From Trichobilharzia regenti (taxonomy: Eukaryota; Platyhelminthes; Trematoda; Strigeidida; Schistosomatidae): a stretch of 64,000 bases of DNA. The number at the start of each line of letters is the position of its first letter. Positions within the stretch are counted from its first letter, which is position 1. A model generated the notes under the pieces. It did not search any database. It saw nothing but the letters and a program-made list of their open reading frames with translations, and was not told where the DNA came from. Shown one piece after another: positions 24,185-36,899 of this stretch. Location of the stretch: assembly GCA_944472135.2 (NCBI GenBank), contig OX235270.1, forward strand, positions 117,381,842 through 117,445,841. The letters are read 5' to 3'. The position numbers and the translations under genes are program-made.

Positions 24185-24980
24185 ATTGTTTCCTTTAATT
24201 CCTAGAGAAACATAGGGCTTCAGTCAAACGTCTCCATTGCGTTCCGTTATCTGCCAACGTTTTCACCTGGCTTCACGTTTGCCCATATGCTTTCATCTCC
24301 TCTTCACATCACCTCCTGCATGTCACCCTCGGACTACAAACCCGTCGCTTCCCATTCGGTTTCCACTCGAGCGACGGCCTGGCGTGTGATTTCACTTGAT
24401 GGTTTGTTCTCTCAGAGTATGGCCAATCCACCTCCATTTCTTCCTACATATTTGTTGCACAGTTGGTTTCTGCTGGGTTGGTTCGCTGTCAGAGATCTTT
24501 CCTGGCCGGCCATCTGATCTTGAGTGAAGTAGTGAGCGAAGACAACTGTTGATGAAGGCGCTGGCCAAGTGTATGATCCATCTGTATAGTAGAATTGAAC
24601 TCACATTGGAGATGGAAATCCGGATCTTATTTTTCCTTCATGCCGAGTGCTGTTGATCTCCACACAGACTTGAGATTAATGAAAGTTTGTCTTGCTTTCC
24701 CGATTCTTGCTTTGATATCCTCATCACTTACGTCCGTCTGTAGTTGAAACGATGCTTACCAGGTAGGCGGATAGGTAACAGAGGTTGCTCCTTTCGGATT
24801 CCTCCCATTTATGCTGATTGTTGTCTGTTGTTATTGCTGTTGGCCAAGAATCTTCATCACCACATATGTTTTCTCTATGTTCACCTGAAGGCCTATCTTT
24901 TCTGGATGTTTCTTCTGCCAACTTGTCGCTTTTCATTTGCATATCTTCCAGTTTGAAGAGAGAGTATCTCACTAACACCT
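24185..24980 (-). mobile_element. RTE-clade LINE 3' fragment
   Basis: This is a second copy of the same RTE tail region. It reaches further upstream into the last reverse-transcriptase segment (the KLEDMQMKSDKLAEE-type helix). It has stops and deletions relative to the 17.7-kb copy, and an AT-rich simple repeat precedes its 3' end in plus orientation. Confidence 0.8.
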
Positions 24981-25287
24981 AAGATGTACGAAGGCATAGA
25001 AATCAAATGAGGGAATGTCGGCTAACAGTATCAAGAATAGTCTTACCGCCTTTTTCACCAACTTGCACTTATTTCTGCCAGTTTCGTCCTCAATCTAATG
25101 AATTCTCTGAAAATAGTCATTGTCAAGCATACATATATAACGTTTTTTCAGCATTACGACTGCTTGTTCTTTGAACACCTACGGATGTTGTCTGCCAAAA
25201 TCAATGAAGCATATCTATCAAGGGAATAATAAATCTTCCAAGTGTTAGTTATTGTGTAAGCGTGAGCACACGTCGTGCGTGCGTGCA

Positions 25288-25315
25288 TGTGTGTATGTAT
25301 GTGTGTGTGTGTGTA
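25288..25315. repeat. (GT)n microsatellite
   Basis: GT run with a few interruptions. The minus-strand ORF of His/Thr-rich text here is a by-product. Confidence 0.88.
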
Positions 25316-26465
25316 TTGACGGTATGGAATCATGGACATTAGCAATATTTGGACAATTAGAAATGAGTAGTATGTAACTAGAATGAAAAAGTGGATTCAT
25401 TCTAATAAATAACTAAACAAATAAACACAAAATTGTTTATATATATAATTTTTGGTGTATCTCTCTTCCTTCATTCTCTCTCTCTCTCTCTCATTTAATC
25501 AGAAGTAATAATATTAGTGACAAGAATTCTTGAGCATTATGTTTGTTTGCATATATCACATGTTTAAACGGTTATACATACTCAGTGTCTGTCGATTTAC
25601 GCCTCACAAATGAAGTGATAGATATGAGGAATTCTCAACTTTTGTTAACTAATACAAGCTCACATAATGGGATTGAATAATGATAACAACATACAGAAGC
25701 TACCAATTCTATAAGGGTTTAATAAATAGAAAAATGGAATCCTTTATACAGCAATATGCTGTGAAAACAAAAGCGTGTTACTATTATATATATATATATA
25801 TATATTTCTGTTAGGGAAATAATCATAAATAAAACTGAGGTTGTGTATGGTATATGTTTTAGTGTGACTTATGTGGAGAAGAAAAATGGGGAAATTTATA
25901 GATATTTTATTGGATTTATTGTTTACTAAGATTTGATATAAATTATTGTGAATTTAGAAATGAAAATTCTCATCAGAAGGACATTGAAAGCCCAGAGAAT
26001 ACTCCATCATATCAGTATTGTACTTATGAAAGTCCCCATCTTCTGCCTTCTTCCTCTGGAAGCAATTATCTAGTAGGTCAATTAACAGGCCTATCGGTAA
26101 ACATTAAGTCACCGTCAGTGTGGTCATTACCACTGTGACTAAAATCTCCATCGGCTAGCTTCAGCGATCATTGTACTCTGTTAAATGTGACTGTTAAATC
26201 AGGACTATCACAGATAGTCTAACCAACAATGAATTGCCTGGTGATTCAGTTCAATTCAGTATAATTAAAAGTAGAATGAGATCCAAATAAGTAACTACCG
26301 ATGATTCTCAAGTTGATTTCATTATCAAAATGTGAATGAATGAATGAATCTATCCACTTCTTGTTCAAAATCGATATGGTAGAAGACACTCATCTCCTTT
26401 ACTTCGTTTGCGTTCAGAGTGGAAAAGAAGAATTCAAGTATTTTTTAAAAGTCCAAATGGCTTGG

Positions 26466-26698
26466 GTACGTCGGTAGCACAGCGGTAGAGTGCTGACCGA
26501 CCACGCAGGTGGTTCGAGGTTCGATCGCCAGCCGATACACTCCTTAACCTCGGTAAGCCAGTAATAACACTGGTAAAGAGGGAAAGTTTGGCATGAGGCT
26601 AGCGACCCCATCCTGTAAAAATAATCACCACTGCTACCGAAACTTGAAGATTCTAGCTTGTAGCCCTATGTTCCACTGGGAACGTGAAGGAATAAAAA
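26466..26698 (+). mobile_element. tRNA-headed SINE, type B (diverged)
   Basis: The head is altered (AGCACAGCGGTAGAGTGC), but the B box GAGGTTCGATCGCC, the body TTTGGCATGAGGCTAGCGAC and the 3' end TAGCCCTATGTTCCACTGGG are recognisable. Confidence 0.82.
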
Positions 26699-28059
26699 CA
26701 ATGGCTTGAGATTGTTTTTTTTTGAGGGGCACGACTGGCAGTCCTTTGCCCAGCATTCCCTTTTTTCTGCACTTAATACCGGTTAATAAACTATGAGATA
26801 TTCAGTAATACGTCGACCAGGAATCGGACGTCAACCTTCTGCATAACTGGCGGACATTCACTACTTATTGAAATAACTACCTGACTAATATTCAGTTAAG
26901 TTGGAAAAACTTTATTTTTCAGTTGATCGAGTTGAACAGGTTCCAAGTGTTCATTCTTCCTGAACTTGCACTTGGCACTTACTTCACCCTACTCAGTGAA
27001 GCTAACCAATATACACAGGTTGATGTATTCGTTTATTTTTGCACAAATTGACTGATGGAGTATTTAAATTCAGTTGGAACACACATAGAAATTCAACTTC
27101 AGTTTAACTAATCTTGGTATGCACAAGTGCCATTTTCTCCTAAATCATATACTTATAAATCTTAAGTTGGCATGAATCAGAAATATGTCAGATCAAAGCA
27201 TTTCTAACACTTGGCGACTTTTTTTTTAACTTGTCTACAGTCAAATTCATTATTGCTTAATAAATAAAATCAGTTGAATTACTCAAACGAATAAAATTCT
27301 GACTGACTTCGTGATTTTCTCTGAGGAACAAAAGTGTTCAAAAAAAAATTATATCATTCGTTAAACACTACAAATGTTATCAGGATCATTGGGACAGAAG
27401 CGCTTCTGCAACTATTTAAGTGTAGTCCATGCAGTTTTTGTGTATTTTGCTTTTGACGACTACTCATGACTCAAACATGACTGAACAAAAATTTTGTAGT
27501 CAAGATAAGTTTAGATACTTATTTCCCTAAAGAAGTTCAAACCAGTTTGCCGAAGAAAATGATGGAATTACTTATTTCAATTTCATTGAGATATGTACAA
27601 ATATAACTTCTACATATGTGTAGTTCGATTAGTTTTGAAAAAACTTTGTCTTATCCTATTACACATTTAGTTCCGGGTTATATTTAGTTATCATCTCGTT
27701 CATCAATTGCATGTTACTCTCTCGGAGATAGTTGTACTTTATACTATTCCATTTCTCCCACCATCACAATTGGAGTGAAACCCTCCTTGAAGTATCAATG
27801 ACTACCGGCCTTTCAGGCTAGAATTTGGAGTTGTTATACAGTAGCAAAGATGTTACTGGTTTTGTGATAAATAGTGTAATACCGAAGTTCAGCAGGAGAC
27901 GTAATATGTGATTATGCCTTGAGTCTATATGCCATCTCAACAGCCACAGGTGTATTGTTACAAACAGCTTCACCAGTCTTATGAAGAATAATAATACTAA
28001 CTACCTAGGCAAACTTTATAATTCTGACCAGGAGAATCTCATATTAAAACAAACCAAAC

Positions 28060-28440
28060 TATAGAAAATTAATCTGATGCCCGCTAGTGACTTGCCACAG
28101 GACAGAGTTTCCTGGAGTTCTAATGAGAAGTCGTGACTAGTCAGATCCAACTAGATGTCACGTGTGTGGATGGATATACCACCTGCGGCAATGGTTGGGT
28201 TTGCGCTAAATCACAAATTGGTAGAAGTTAGAATTCATGAGCCACTGAATCGGGTCCCAGTGGCTGAATGGTTTACGAACTTGCCTTGAAACCAGAAGGT
28301 TCTGGGTCCGAACCTTTGCGGTGAGTGCGTACTGCCGATGATTCCCAAACTAGGATGAAACAGCAGCTGTCCAGTACTCCCTGGTTCTCAATGATTCTCT
28401 AACTGATATCAATCCTTGATCAACTCGTAAAAACAAAATT
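28060..28440 (+). mobile_element. Inverted-repeat/tRNA-like element, right half
   Basis: It starts with TTAATCTGATGCCCGCTAGT, contains the tRNA-like block (about 28252-28322), and ends with ATCCTTGATCAACTCGTAAA. It is closely similar to 40.23-40.57 kb. Confidence 0.72.
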
Positions 28441-30579
28441 TCTTTTTAAGTGCCAGCTGAAAAATTCTACTCCCATTTTAAGATATTGATCCCTTAAATA
28501 TTCTGTATTCAAAATTTTAAATCCCTATATTCTTTAAATTATCAGGACATAAGTTTCACCGGTTTATACACAATAGAAGAAAGAAAAATTAATTGCATAT
28601 GTATATATATTATTCCTGCTATTTTTATCCCTTTTGTTCAAGTCTCTTTTTGAAAGGGGAGTGGTGACAGACTTTCTCTTCCCTTTCCTCCTTCTTCTTT
28701 TGTGTGATTATTATTATTAATTGGTGAGGGATAATCAATCCCAGCATTTGAAAAAACAAAAGAAGGAAATGTTCTTACCGCGCCGATACACTTGTCTTCT
28801 GGTGGTCAGTTTTTTGGTCCACTTGTTTTTAGCACACACACAAAGACAAACACAAAGAGCCTACACAGCATATGTTTTCCATCTAACTAGTAAACATACA
28901 ATTAGTCCATATTTCATTACTGTGGTTTACATTCTTCTTTTCCTCTATTTATTTCGAGATTAACCTCTTCAGTCCCACCCCCAACACCCCAACAGCTGGC
29001 TGTTATTATTATTATTTTGTTATCACTAGTAATTAATTAGGTGTTTAGTGTGTTCTCTACCAATGCAAAAATGGAAAAAGTAGCAGAAGGGAACTGATTT
29101 TTACTTGAATCCATATATAAGCATTTACACTGCCGTTTATGGAGCCTCATCCCCAATCATTAATCACTCAATGACAAACCTAACTTTCCTTCCCAATTGT
29201 GTGTGCGTGTGTGTGTGCCAATTAACCCTCTGTTATGGTGCCAATGTGGACACAGATTCACATTAATATCTAATATATGTATACATGGGATAAATTTATT
29301 AGGTGTTCTTCATCGGTATTATTGTTATTCTTTTTATTAGTATTGTCCTTTTTCTTATTTACTGTAAAACATTGACTCAAACATATAAATAAATGCCCCC
29401 ATTTAATGATGTACAATATTTTCCTGTCCGTGTATATAATATCACACGCACATCTAATCCCCTATTTCTGTATGCCTTTTACCCAGTGAATATTTTATTG
29501 CTTCTGTTTCGTATTGTTCGCCTTAAACTGATTGCTATTCTAATTTAAGGGAAAGTGAGAAAGGTGGGTGGAAGAGAAGGCAACAGATCCTATGACGATT
29601 GAAAGGAATGATAAAGTGTATAGGATCATAATGAATAGTAGATGACAAATTTGATAGAATAAACCCTGAATGTCTCTCTCTCTCTCTCTGTCGGTCGCTC
29701 GCTCGCTCTCTCACTTTCCTCTCCAATTCCTCACTCTTTTGTCTATCTAGTTAACTATCAAACAGGTTGATTAAAAAGCAAAACAAAAAAAAGTGAAGAG
29801 GCGAAAAAATATGGATGGATGGATATTTTCAAAAATAAACAAAAAAAAACAAAATAATATTTTGCTGTTATTTTAATCATAATAAATAAGGCAAAACAAA
29901 ATCACAGGACCAACACAATTACAGTTGATAATAGTAAGATGGATAGGTGGCTTGCTGGAGAGTGAAGAAGGCAAAGAAGAATAAAACAGGGAGAAAGAGA
30001 AGACCAATGAGTTATTGAGGCGGATAGGACAGAAGATATTAAAAGAAATAAATCTTTCCAATTTTCTGGTTTTTTGTCTGTCGAAGTTTCAGTTGAACTT
30101 GTAAATGGAGGAGTAGGAGAACTGAACAGTAAAAACCTGCAAAAAAAAAGAAAAGACTAAGTGATAGTAATAAATTAAAAATGAATTGTGTGTTTATCAG
30201 TGAAATCGTGTTTATTAAAACAAATCACAAGAAAAAAGGAATAATAATAATTGAGAAGGGGAGAATATTGTAACCCATTAACAGGTTGTATCTCTACTAG
30301 ACAGTTGTGATTTATCTGCTTCTCTCCTGTCATATCCACTGACTGATAATTTCGATATATTATGGTTTCAATAATAATAATAATAATAATCATAGAAATA
30401 AGAGTAGATTTATTTTGTCAGTCTAATAATTTCATTGGGAAGTGAATCATTAGGAAGACTCTGAAAGAGTCTAAATAGTATACATAAAAATGGGCCATTC
30501 TGTCAGTTAGGTCGATTCCTGTATGTAGATGTTTCTCCGCAAGTTGATACATTTGAAACTAACTAGTTTTCCTGACTTT
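28441..30579. other. No gene seen
   Basis: AT-rich spacer with CT and TAA simple repeats (for example 29670-29692 and 30369-30391). Confidence 0.45.
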
Positions 30580-30813
30580 TTTTTTCCTTCACGTTCCCCA
30601 GTGGAACATAGGGCTTCAAGATAGTGGCTTCAAGTTTCGGTAGAAGTAGGGATTATTTTTATAGGATGGGGTTGTTAGCCTCATGCTCAACCTTTCCTCT
30701 TTACCAGCATTATTTCTGGCTTAGCAAGGTAAAGGAGTGTGTCTGCCGGCAATCGAACTCCACACCATGTGCATGGTCGGCGAGCGTCCTAACCGCTCTA
30801 CTAACGACGCACT
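30580..30813 (-). mobile_element. tRNA-headed SINE, type B
   Basis: This is a minus-strand full-length copy, with the 3' end at 30580-30620 and the head at 30750-30813. The plus-strand ORF through it is incidental. Confidence 0.84.
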
Positions 30814-30864
30814 CCTTACTGTTTACTAAAGAAAAATAATATTTAGCAGTCTTACTATCTGGTT

Positions 30865-31330
30865 ACAGGATTTCATCATGAGCAGATATCGACTAGAGAA
30901 CCATTGGAAAACGGAGGGAGTACTGGACATCTGTTTCGTCCTGCTTTGTGACTCTTGATCAGTATGCACCCAACCCATTGGGGTTCGAACTCACGACCTT
31001 CTGGTTACAAGGCTAGCGAGCTCGTAGACCATTCAGCAGCAGCTGAGACCATATCCAATGGCAAGTCCATGAATTCCAACTTCTGGAGATTCACGACATA
31101 GCGCGACCGCTAGCCAATGTCTTCGGCGAGTACTTCTCCTCATACCCGACTTTCTGTATCTTACTGGTTAGGACTTCCCACTAGAACCCCAGGTAACTGA
31201 CCCTACCTGGATAGGACCAGTTGCTAGTGTGCATCTCATCGATATTCATCGATAACCAACGTCAGCTCATAATTAAATCCTGTAACCAATCATCAGTGAA
31301 ATCCCTACAAACCAATACTTGAGGTCTTTC
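30865..31330 (-). mobile_element. Inverted-repeat/tRNA-like element
   Basis: This is a minus-strand copy with the tRNA-like block at about 30970-31045. It ends near 31330 in CTACAAACCAATACTTGAGG, matching the terminal motif seen in inverted form at 34.35 kb. Confidence 0.7.
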
Positions 31331-32530
31331 TACCTGTTCGTCTCATTGAATGAATTTAATATAAATTATATGACATGATAGTAATACAACTGGAATTAAA
31401 CCTAAAATCCAGTTTATGATAAAATTTGAATCGCTGATCCCTAGGTCACTGACTATGTCTTTCATTAAGGAATGAGTTTATCTGATGTAGCACACAATGA
31501 CACAGTATCTATTTACCGATGATACTGGCTGACAGGGTGAACGATTTCTTATAGTTTGGTTGGTGCCTGATTCATCCTCAAGGTACAGTGTCGCTGCTTA
31601 TTCATATTGTGTATGAATGATTGATGAAATCAATCATCACATTAATTATGTGCTGATGGTCCACATGGGAGATGCGGCACCCGTGTGGTTGCAACTAAGG
31701 TAAAAAAAAATCTAGTCCATTTGGGTTTTGGAAAAGCCTGGGATAAGGGTTAGGTTATGCTGTTTGAAAACAGTATGAAGTTACTTAACCAACAGGTCAA
31801 CATTCTATGAATAAACTGACTGATCCCTCTAGTGACTATATACTTGCCTTAGAGGAGTAAGTCACGTATGTCCGACTAAATACCTTATAACAGTGGGACC
31901 GTAAGAGACACAATTTAGTCTGTTGAATATTATAAGGAAAAAATCAATTCAACGCAAAAACTTCATGTGATGAAATCTCCCAAATCAGCAATTGACTGTG
32001 AAGAAGGCAGATTGATATATGTCAGTTTGAATATGATTCACGAATCTTCTATCTTACGATTAAAAAGAACTTAACTTAAAAGTAAATAAACAGTCAACGA
32101 GCTGTTATAACCCAGTACTGGAAAAGACTGATCTGAGGATTTTTAGCTCAAGTAGACTTTTCTGGTGTTGTATTCTACCAGCTGGATGATTTGACTGGGA
32201 GGCTTTCATTATCTGTCCAGTCAACAGCTTCAGCGCTTACTTCGAGATCATCTGAGAATATTACTCATTCATGGGATAACAAATATTTTCAGACCCCCCT
32301 CCCGCCATTGCATAATACAAAAGATATTAATAAAAAGGTAAGAGAGATCTGGAATAACTCATTCAGATGCAGTAAAAACGTCTTAGGTCCAACAGGAAAT
32401 GAACTGAATATATAGTGGCTGATATGCATTCTACCAGAATATTTCCTCTTGTTAGTGAGTGATAGTTGTAGCCTAATGAACAGAATGTTTTGCAATAATA
32501 GAGACGATTTATAGCTCAGGTGGATGATTT
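31331..32530. other. No gene seen
   Basis: Unique-looking DNA. Short ORFs at 32.19-32.53 kb on both strands show no known motif. Confidence 0.4.
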
Positions 32531-32763
32531 GCAATTAATATTGTTCTCTGAGCTGACTGGTTTAGTTGTGGAGCTTTCGTCGTCCTTCTGGACAACATCT
32601 TCAGCTCAATATTTAGCATAAAGTGAAATGATTTAAATTTCTTCATGAGTGGTGATATAATTGCGTCTCACGGTAACCATCTTTACAAATGTATTGACCA
32701 TTTTCTATTGACTTGGATTTTAAACTTTCTGGTCACACGATTTACTTTTTATTAGTTCGTATA
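32531..32763. repeat. Inverted terminal repeat (left) of Penelope-like element
   Basis: This 233-bp sequence is the reverse complement of 33840-34072. It contains the hammerhead motif on the minus strand and includes the last codons and stop of the endonuclease frame. Confidence 0.88.
32566..32609 (-). ncRNA. Hammerhead ribozyme motif in Penelope-like terminal repeat (left)
   Basis: This is the second copy of the motif, with the same core and helix II as the right copy. Helix I here is TTGAG against CACAA, with one A-A mismatch. It lies in the sense orientation of the element, while the other copy is antisense. Confidence 0.66.
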
Positions 32764-33376
32764 CTTGGTTTATATTAACGTGTTTGTTAATTGCATACTC
32801 GTTTGAGTACCAGGTTTCTAGGGATTCCCTGACTGTACTTTTGGTGGTGTTTCCTCTGTCTAAGATTTCGACATTATCCGAATGATCAAACTGGTGTCCA
32901 CAATTGTCTATGTGCATTGATACTGAAGAATTTATATTGTGTATTTTCACGGCTGATTTGTGTTCTTGGATTCTAATTCGAAAGGGACGCCCACTTTGAT
33001 CGATGTAATGCCTGTTACAGTTCATACAATTTATTTTGTAAATGTTGTTAATCTTATCTCCTTTTTCTGTTGGTTCTTTCGGTTTGGATAATATCGAATT
33101 AAGCGATTTGACTGGTTTGTGTGCTATATCTATTTCAAACGGTTTCAGTATTCTAGCTGTTATTTCAGAGATGTTTCTCATGTATGGTAGGATGAATTTT
33201 CTTGTGGTCTTTGATGAGGGTTCCTTGTTGGTGTTGTTATTCGACTTTAAACACTTTTTGATGAATTTTTGTGGATAACCATTCTTTTTGAAAGCCTGTA
33301 GTAGGTATTTTTCTTCCATTCTTTTAAACTCTGGAGTGTTACAGTGTGTTTGAACTCTTTTAAACAATGTCTGCAC
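32720..33376 (-). pseudogene. Penelope-like GIY-YIG endonuclease segment
   Basis: This is a 218-codon open frame. Residues ~111-145 match the GIY-YIG layout, with IYKINCMNCNRHYID, then SGRPFRIRIQEHKSAV, giving the conserved Arg and Glu-His. The canonical glycine after YI is replaced by Asp (YID). A cysteine/histidine set (HIDNCGHQFDH) lies at ~155-165. The first 100 residues are the RT thumb-like spacer. The frame ends inside the terminal repeat. It is separated from the RT remnant by a break near 33380-33410, so it is not a functional protein. Confidence 0.82.
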
Positions 33377-33407
33377 ACAGTTTCGTTTGTGAGTAATTGG
33401 ATTATTG

Positions 33408-33835
33408 CTAGTATAGTTTAGTATTTGATCTGTGTGTTGGCGTTGATTTTGTATATACTTGTGTTTCTAAATTTCCTGTGTTGGTTCTCCTGATTAAGAC
33501 ATCTAAAAATGAGATTTTGTTATATAATTCTTGTCTTGCGAATTCTATGTCTTCAAATATGTTGTTTATTAATTTATGGGTATATTCGAAATCGTTTCTC
33601 TTAATTATTACAAATGTATCATCAACGTAACGTACCCAGATTTCCGGTTTAATTATAGGTAGAGCCATTTATTCTAATCTTTGCATGACGGCTTCAGCTA
33701 TTAATCCTGGTATTGGCAATGAACCCATTGGTGTTCCTTTTATCTGTTCATATATTTCAGTAATGAATTGGAAGTATGTTGTAAGGCATAATTTTATGAG
33801 TTTTATCCAAGATTAACATTGCGTTTTTATGTTTT
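33408..33835 (-). pseudogene. Penelope-like reverse transcriptase remnant
   Basis: Minus-strand reading gives the palm-domain catalytic motif VRYVDDTFVI in an 86-codon frame (33408-33668). Upstream of an in-frame stop there is a segment with GTPMGSLPIPG and AEAVMQRLE (33669-33830). The N-terminal RT motifs are absent, and the inverted repeat begins directly after. Confidence 0.8.
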
Positions 33836-33839
33836 CAAA

Positions 33840-34072
33840 TATACGAACTAATAAAAAGTAAATCGTGTGACCAGAAAGTTTAAAATCCAAGTCAATAGAA
33901 AATGGTCAATACATTTGTAAAGATGGTTACCGTGAGACGCAATTATATCACCACTCATGAAGAAATTTAAATCATTTCACTTTGTGTTAAATATTGCGCT
34001 GAAGATGTTGTCCAGAAGGACGACGAAAGCTCCGCAACTAAACCAACCAGCTTAAAGAACACTACTAATTGC
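33840..34072. repeat. Inverted terminal repeat (right) of Penelope-like element
   Basis: This 233-bp sequence is the reverse complement of 32531-32763 with few mismatches. It contains the hammerhead motif on the plus strand. Confidence 0.88.
33994..34037 (+). ncRNA. Hammerhead ribozyme motif in Penelope-like terminal repeat (right)
   Basis: In order it shows a helix I strand TTGCG, CTGAAGA, a helix II hairpin (GTTGTCC, loop AGAA, GGACGAC), GAAA, a minimal helix III with a two-base loop (AGCU), then C at the cleavage position and CGCAA, which pairs perfectly with TTGCG. One U lies unpaired between CTGAAGA and helix II. Hammerheads with a tiny helix III are known from Penelope-like elements. 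Activity is not proven. Confidence 0.7.
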
Positions 34073-34349
34073 AGAACAAAATGTTTAACTGGCACTTTCT
34101 GTTGTTCTACTGGAATGATAGCTGTATCATGTGAAGACTAACCTAACAATTTAAAATTTTTCTGGAGCAGTTTTACTAATAACTGTTGATGAATCTGTTG
34201 AAATCTGGACACCCCGTTCACTTTGAAGTTACAAGTCTTATAGTTCGTTAACAAAAATTGCTACTGAAACTTAAATGGATATAAACTCCTTAAATGTTTA
34301 TTTTTCTTCTATTCTTTCAAAATTTATTCAGATATTTATTCATTATTTT

Positions 34350-34700
34350 TCAAGTATTGGTTTTTTTGTAGGGATTTTGTTTGATTGCATGGAGGATTTA
34401 ATCATGAGCTGACATCAGTTAGAGAACCACTGGAAAACCTGGGAGTACTGGACAGCTGTTTCGCCCTAGTTTGTGACTCTTCAGCAGTACGCACCCACCG
34501 GGATTCGAACCCACGACCCTCTGGTTACAAGGCGAGCTCGTAGACCATTGAGCCACTGGGACCCGATCCAATGGTTCTTGAATTCTAACTTCTGCCAGTT
34601 CACGACATAGCGCGACCACTTCGCAATGTCTTCTTCGATGAGTTACTGCCTCATCTTCGACCTGCTGTACCCTACTGGTCACGGCCTCCCACTGCCTGAT
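34350..34700 (-). mobile_element. Inverted-repeat/tRNA-like element, truncated
   Basis: The copy begins at the terminal motif TTCAAGTATTGGTTTTTTTG, with the tRNA-like block inverted at about 34490-34565. The other terminus is missing beyond ~34700. Confidence 0.7.
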
Positions 34701-36634
34701 TCATTAGTTTTATTAGATTTTATAAATTGTCTACACACTCATTTATCCATCTTTATTGAATCACTTTGAATCACTCACTACTTATCCAACATATTCAACG
34801 TTATATTCATTTATTACATCTCATATTTATTATTTTACTCAGTATGGCCACATTGTATGTAATATCACCTTTATAGGTGCATATTTGTGTCGTGTTTTGT
34901 GTGATGTGTGTGTGTGTGAGGTAGCAAGTAAAGGTATCCGTTTCGTTCACTGAAATGACCTACCAAACAATTAACTAACCAACTTACCTACTCCCTAACA
35001 CCAATTTCTCTTAGTTGTTTAATTGTCTTCACCTTTCTTCTTTACTGTCGTTGTTGTGCTCATTTTCGTTTCAATATTCAATTTGTGCTAATTTGGTTTG
35101 CAAATGAGCTAGAAGATTCCTCACTTTCTCCATAAGTATGTTAGCATGTGAGCGCGTTTCATACACATGCTATCTATCTCTCTTGTCAAGTAAAGTCCAA
35201 AAAAAATTTTTTTTTTCTCTACTGGACATGAGAGTCAATAAATGTTGTTTTATTTTTCAAAGTAGACACTGGCAACCGTTATGTCAAACTGTGTATGATG
35301 CACACACGAATACAAACAACCCAAATACACACAAATACTCCACCTTGCATACTTACACAATTCAATCTTCATGTGATCATCTCATAGCTATTTTTGTTTT
35401 CATTCTTCCATAGAAAAATTCGTGGTGAGTGTAATGAAGGTATACAGGTGGCATGAAAGGGCATAGACAGCGCATACCAGTGTATTTCTACTTTTTGTTT
35501 CTCAGTATTTTATGTGTGTGTGTGCGTGTGCGTGTGTGCAGGTGTAAGCATAAGTGAACTGACGAACAATGTGTATAGCCTATAAACAATCAAATGTGAC
35601 CAAGTATTTCTCGGTTAGTTATTTCAAATATAAAACAGACCACACAAAAAAAATCATCTTACGCCTTGGTTACCTTAACAACTTGATAAAGATGACAGAA
35701 TGGAAACAGATTAAGTGTGACAATGCACAATTCATATTTGAAGGATGACAGAACAGATAAATAAATAAATAAACAAAACTTAAGGTAGATTTCATCACAA
35801 ACTGACACTGAATTATTGAAAACTCAAAAATACTGAGTAGTTGTATCATCTTATTTAAGGACTATTTAGCAACACCTAGTGACAAACTAATAGGGGAGGG
35901 GAGTATCAAACTTACAACTATGAGGTCTCGAAATAAAAAAACTAAGATCAACTGTCGTAATAATCCGATTTTATGTACGGAATCTAGAGATGTGTTCATA
36001 TGTGCTCAACAATTTTCAAAGTAACTTAGGTGTCTGACTCAATTCATCCTTAAATTAGTTAACTTTTATGAATGTAGCTTTAGAATGCACCACATTCACT
36101 TGTGATCATTCCGTGAAGGCCTCGTGTATGGAACGGAACGGCGCAAGTGGCAACACCGTCCCAATTATGGAAGATTGTACAGGTAGGTTACCTGGTTAGT
36201 TAGCCAGTTGCTTGATACCAGAATAAGAACCGCACATATTGTGAGTGGACTGATGATACTGTCCACTTGCCCTCGTTGAAGTTGGTGAAGCGAGAATCGA
36301 AACCGCCACCCGATGATTGGAAGTAGAGTGCTTCAGCCAATGAACCATATGTACAGTTAAGTGGTATTATAGCATTCGTATATAATATGTACAGCCATCA
36401 TGTTTTTAATTTAGAGGTAAATTGTAAAGTTTTAAACTGAAAAGTGCAAGTTTGCTGTCTTACATGTCTGAGACCCACTTGACAAAAGTCCTCTCAGAAG
36501 GATGAATGTGGGATTAGGCTGCAAGGATGCGAAGTGTCATCATAATAAAATGTGGTAACAATTAAGGAATTAACTGATTTATGGTTTCTTACTTGTAACC
36601 CAACGTAAATATCATTGTTAAGTTTTGTAAAACG
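34701..36634. other. No gene seen
   Basis: Contains GT/CA-rich tracts (about 35513-35540) and a weak relic of the inverted-repeat family at about 35800-35950. Confidence 0.4.
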
Positions 36635-36827
36635 TCCCAAATTCCATAGCGGTTAGGACGCTCGCCGACCATGCACATGGTCCGTGGTTCGATCCCCCGA
36701 CGATGCACACCTGATATCTATGGTCGGCCTGCAAAATTTGAGCCACCGATATCACATGTTCAAAATTCCATACCTGTACCAAAAATACAGTGTGGAATCA
36801 AGCTGTAGTGAAAAATAATAATAAAAC
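36635..36827 (+). mobile_element. tRNA-headed SINE, type A
   Basis: The head is slightly truncated at its 5' end, with the A box starting at CATAGCGG. The B box GGTTCGATCCCCC and the type A body and tail are present, ending in an AATAATAATAAAA run. Confidence 0.82.
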
Positions 36828-36899
36828 GGTGATATGGCTAAATTCTGCTTAGTAATCAGAACTAATTAGTCCGCGGGAATAATTACCCTTTCTATAACC

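Larger units (their letters stand above)
24981..28059. other. Repeat-poor spacer apart from one SINE
   Basis: It contains (GT)n, (CT)n and (TA)n tracts and the type B SINE at 26.47-26.70 kb. No exon-like block was noticed. Confidence 0.45.
32531..34072 (-). mobile_element. Penelope-like element, 5'-truncated, with inverted terminal repeats
   Basis: A 1.54-kb retroelement is bounded by 233-bp inverted repeats (32531-32763 and 33840-34072). Between them, minus-strand frames encode the end of a Penelope-type reverse transcriptase (GTPMGSLPIPGLIAEA and WVRYVDDTFVI) and a GIY-YIG-like endonuclease. Most of RT is missing, and a stop and frame changes split the coding part, so it is dead. Inverted terminal copies are a known layout for Penelope elements. 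Both repeats hold a hammerhead ribozyme motif. Confidence 0.85.

Noticed and set aside
25154..25345. A His/Thr-rich 63-codon ORF
   Set aside because: It is encoded by the (GT)n microsatellite on the opposite strand.
33042..33278. A 78-codon plus-strand hydrophobic ORF as a membrane protein
   Set aside because: It is the antisense shadow of the Penelope-like endonuclease region.
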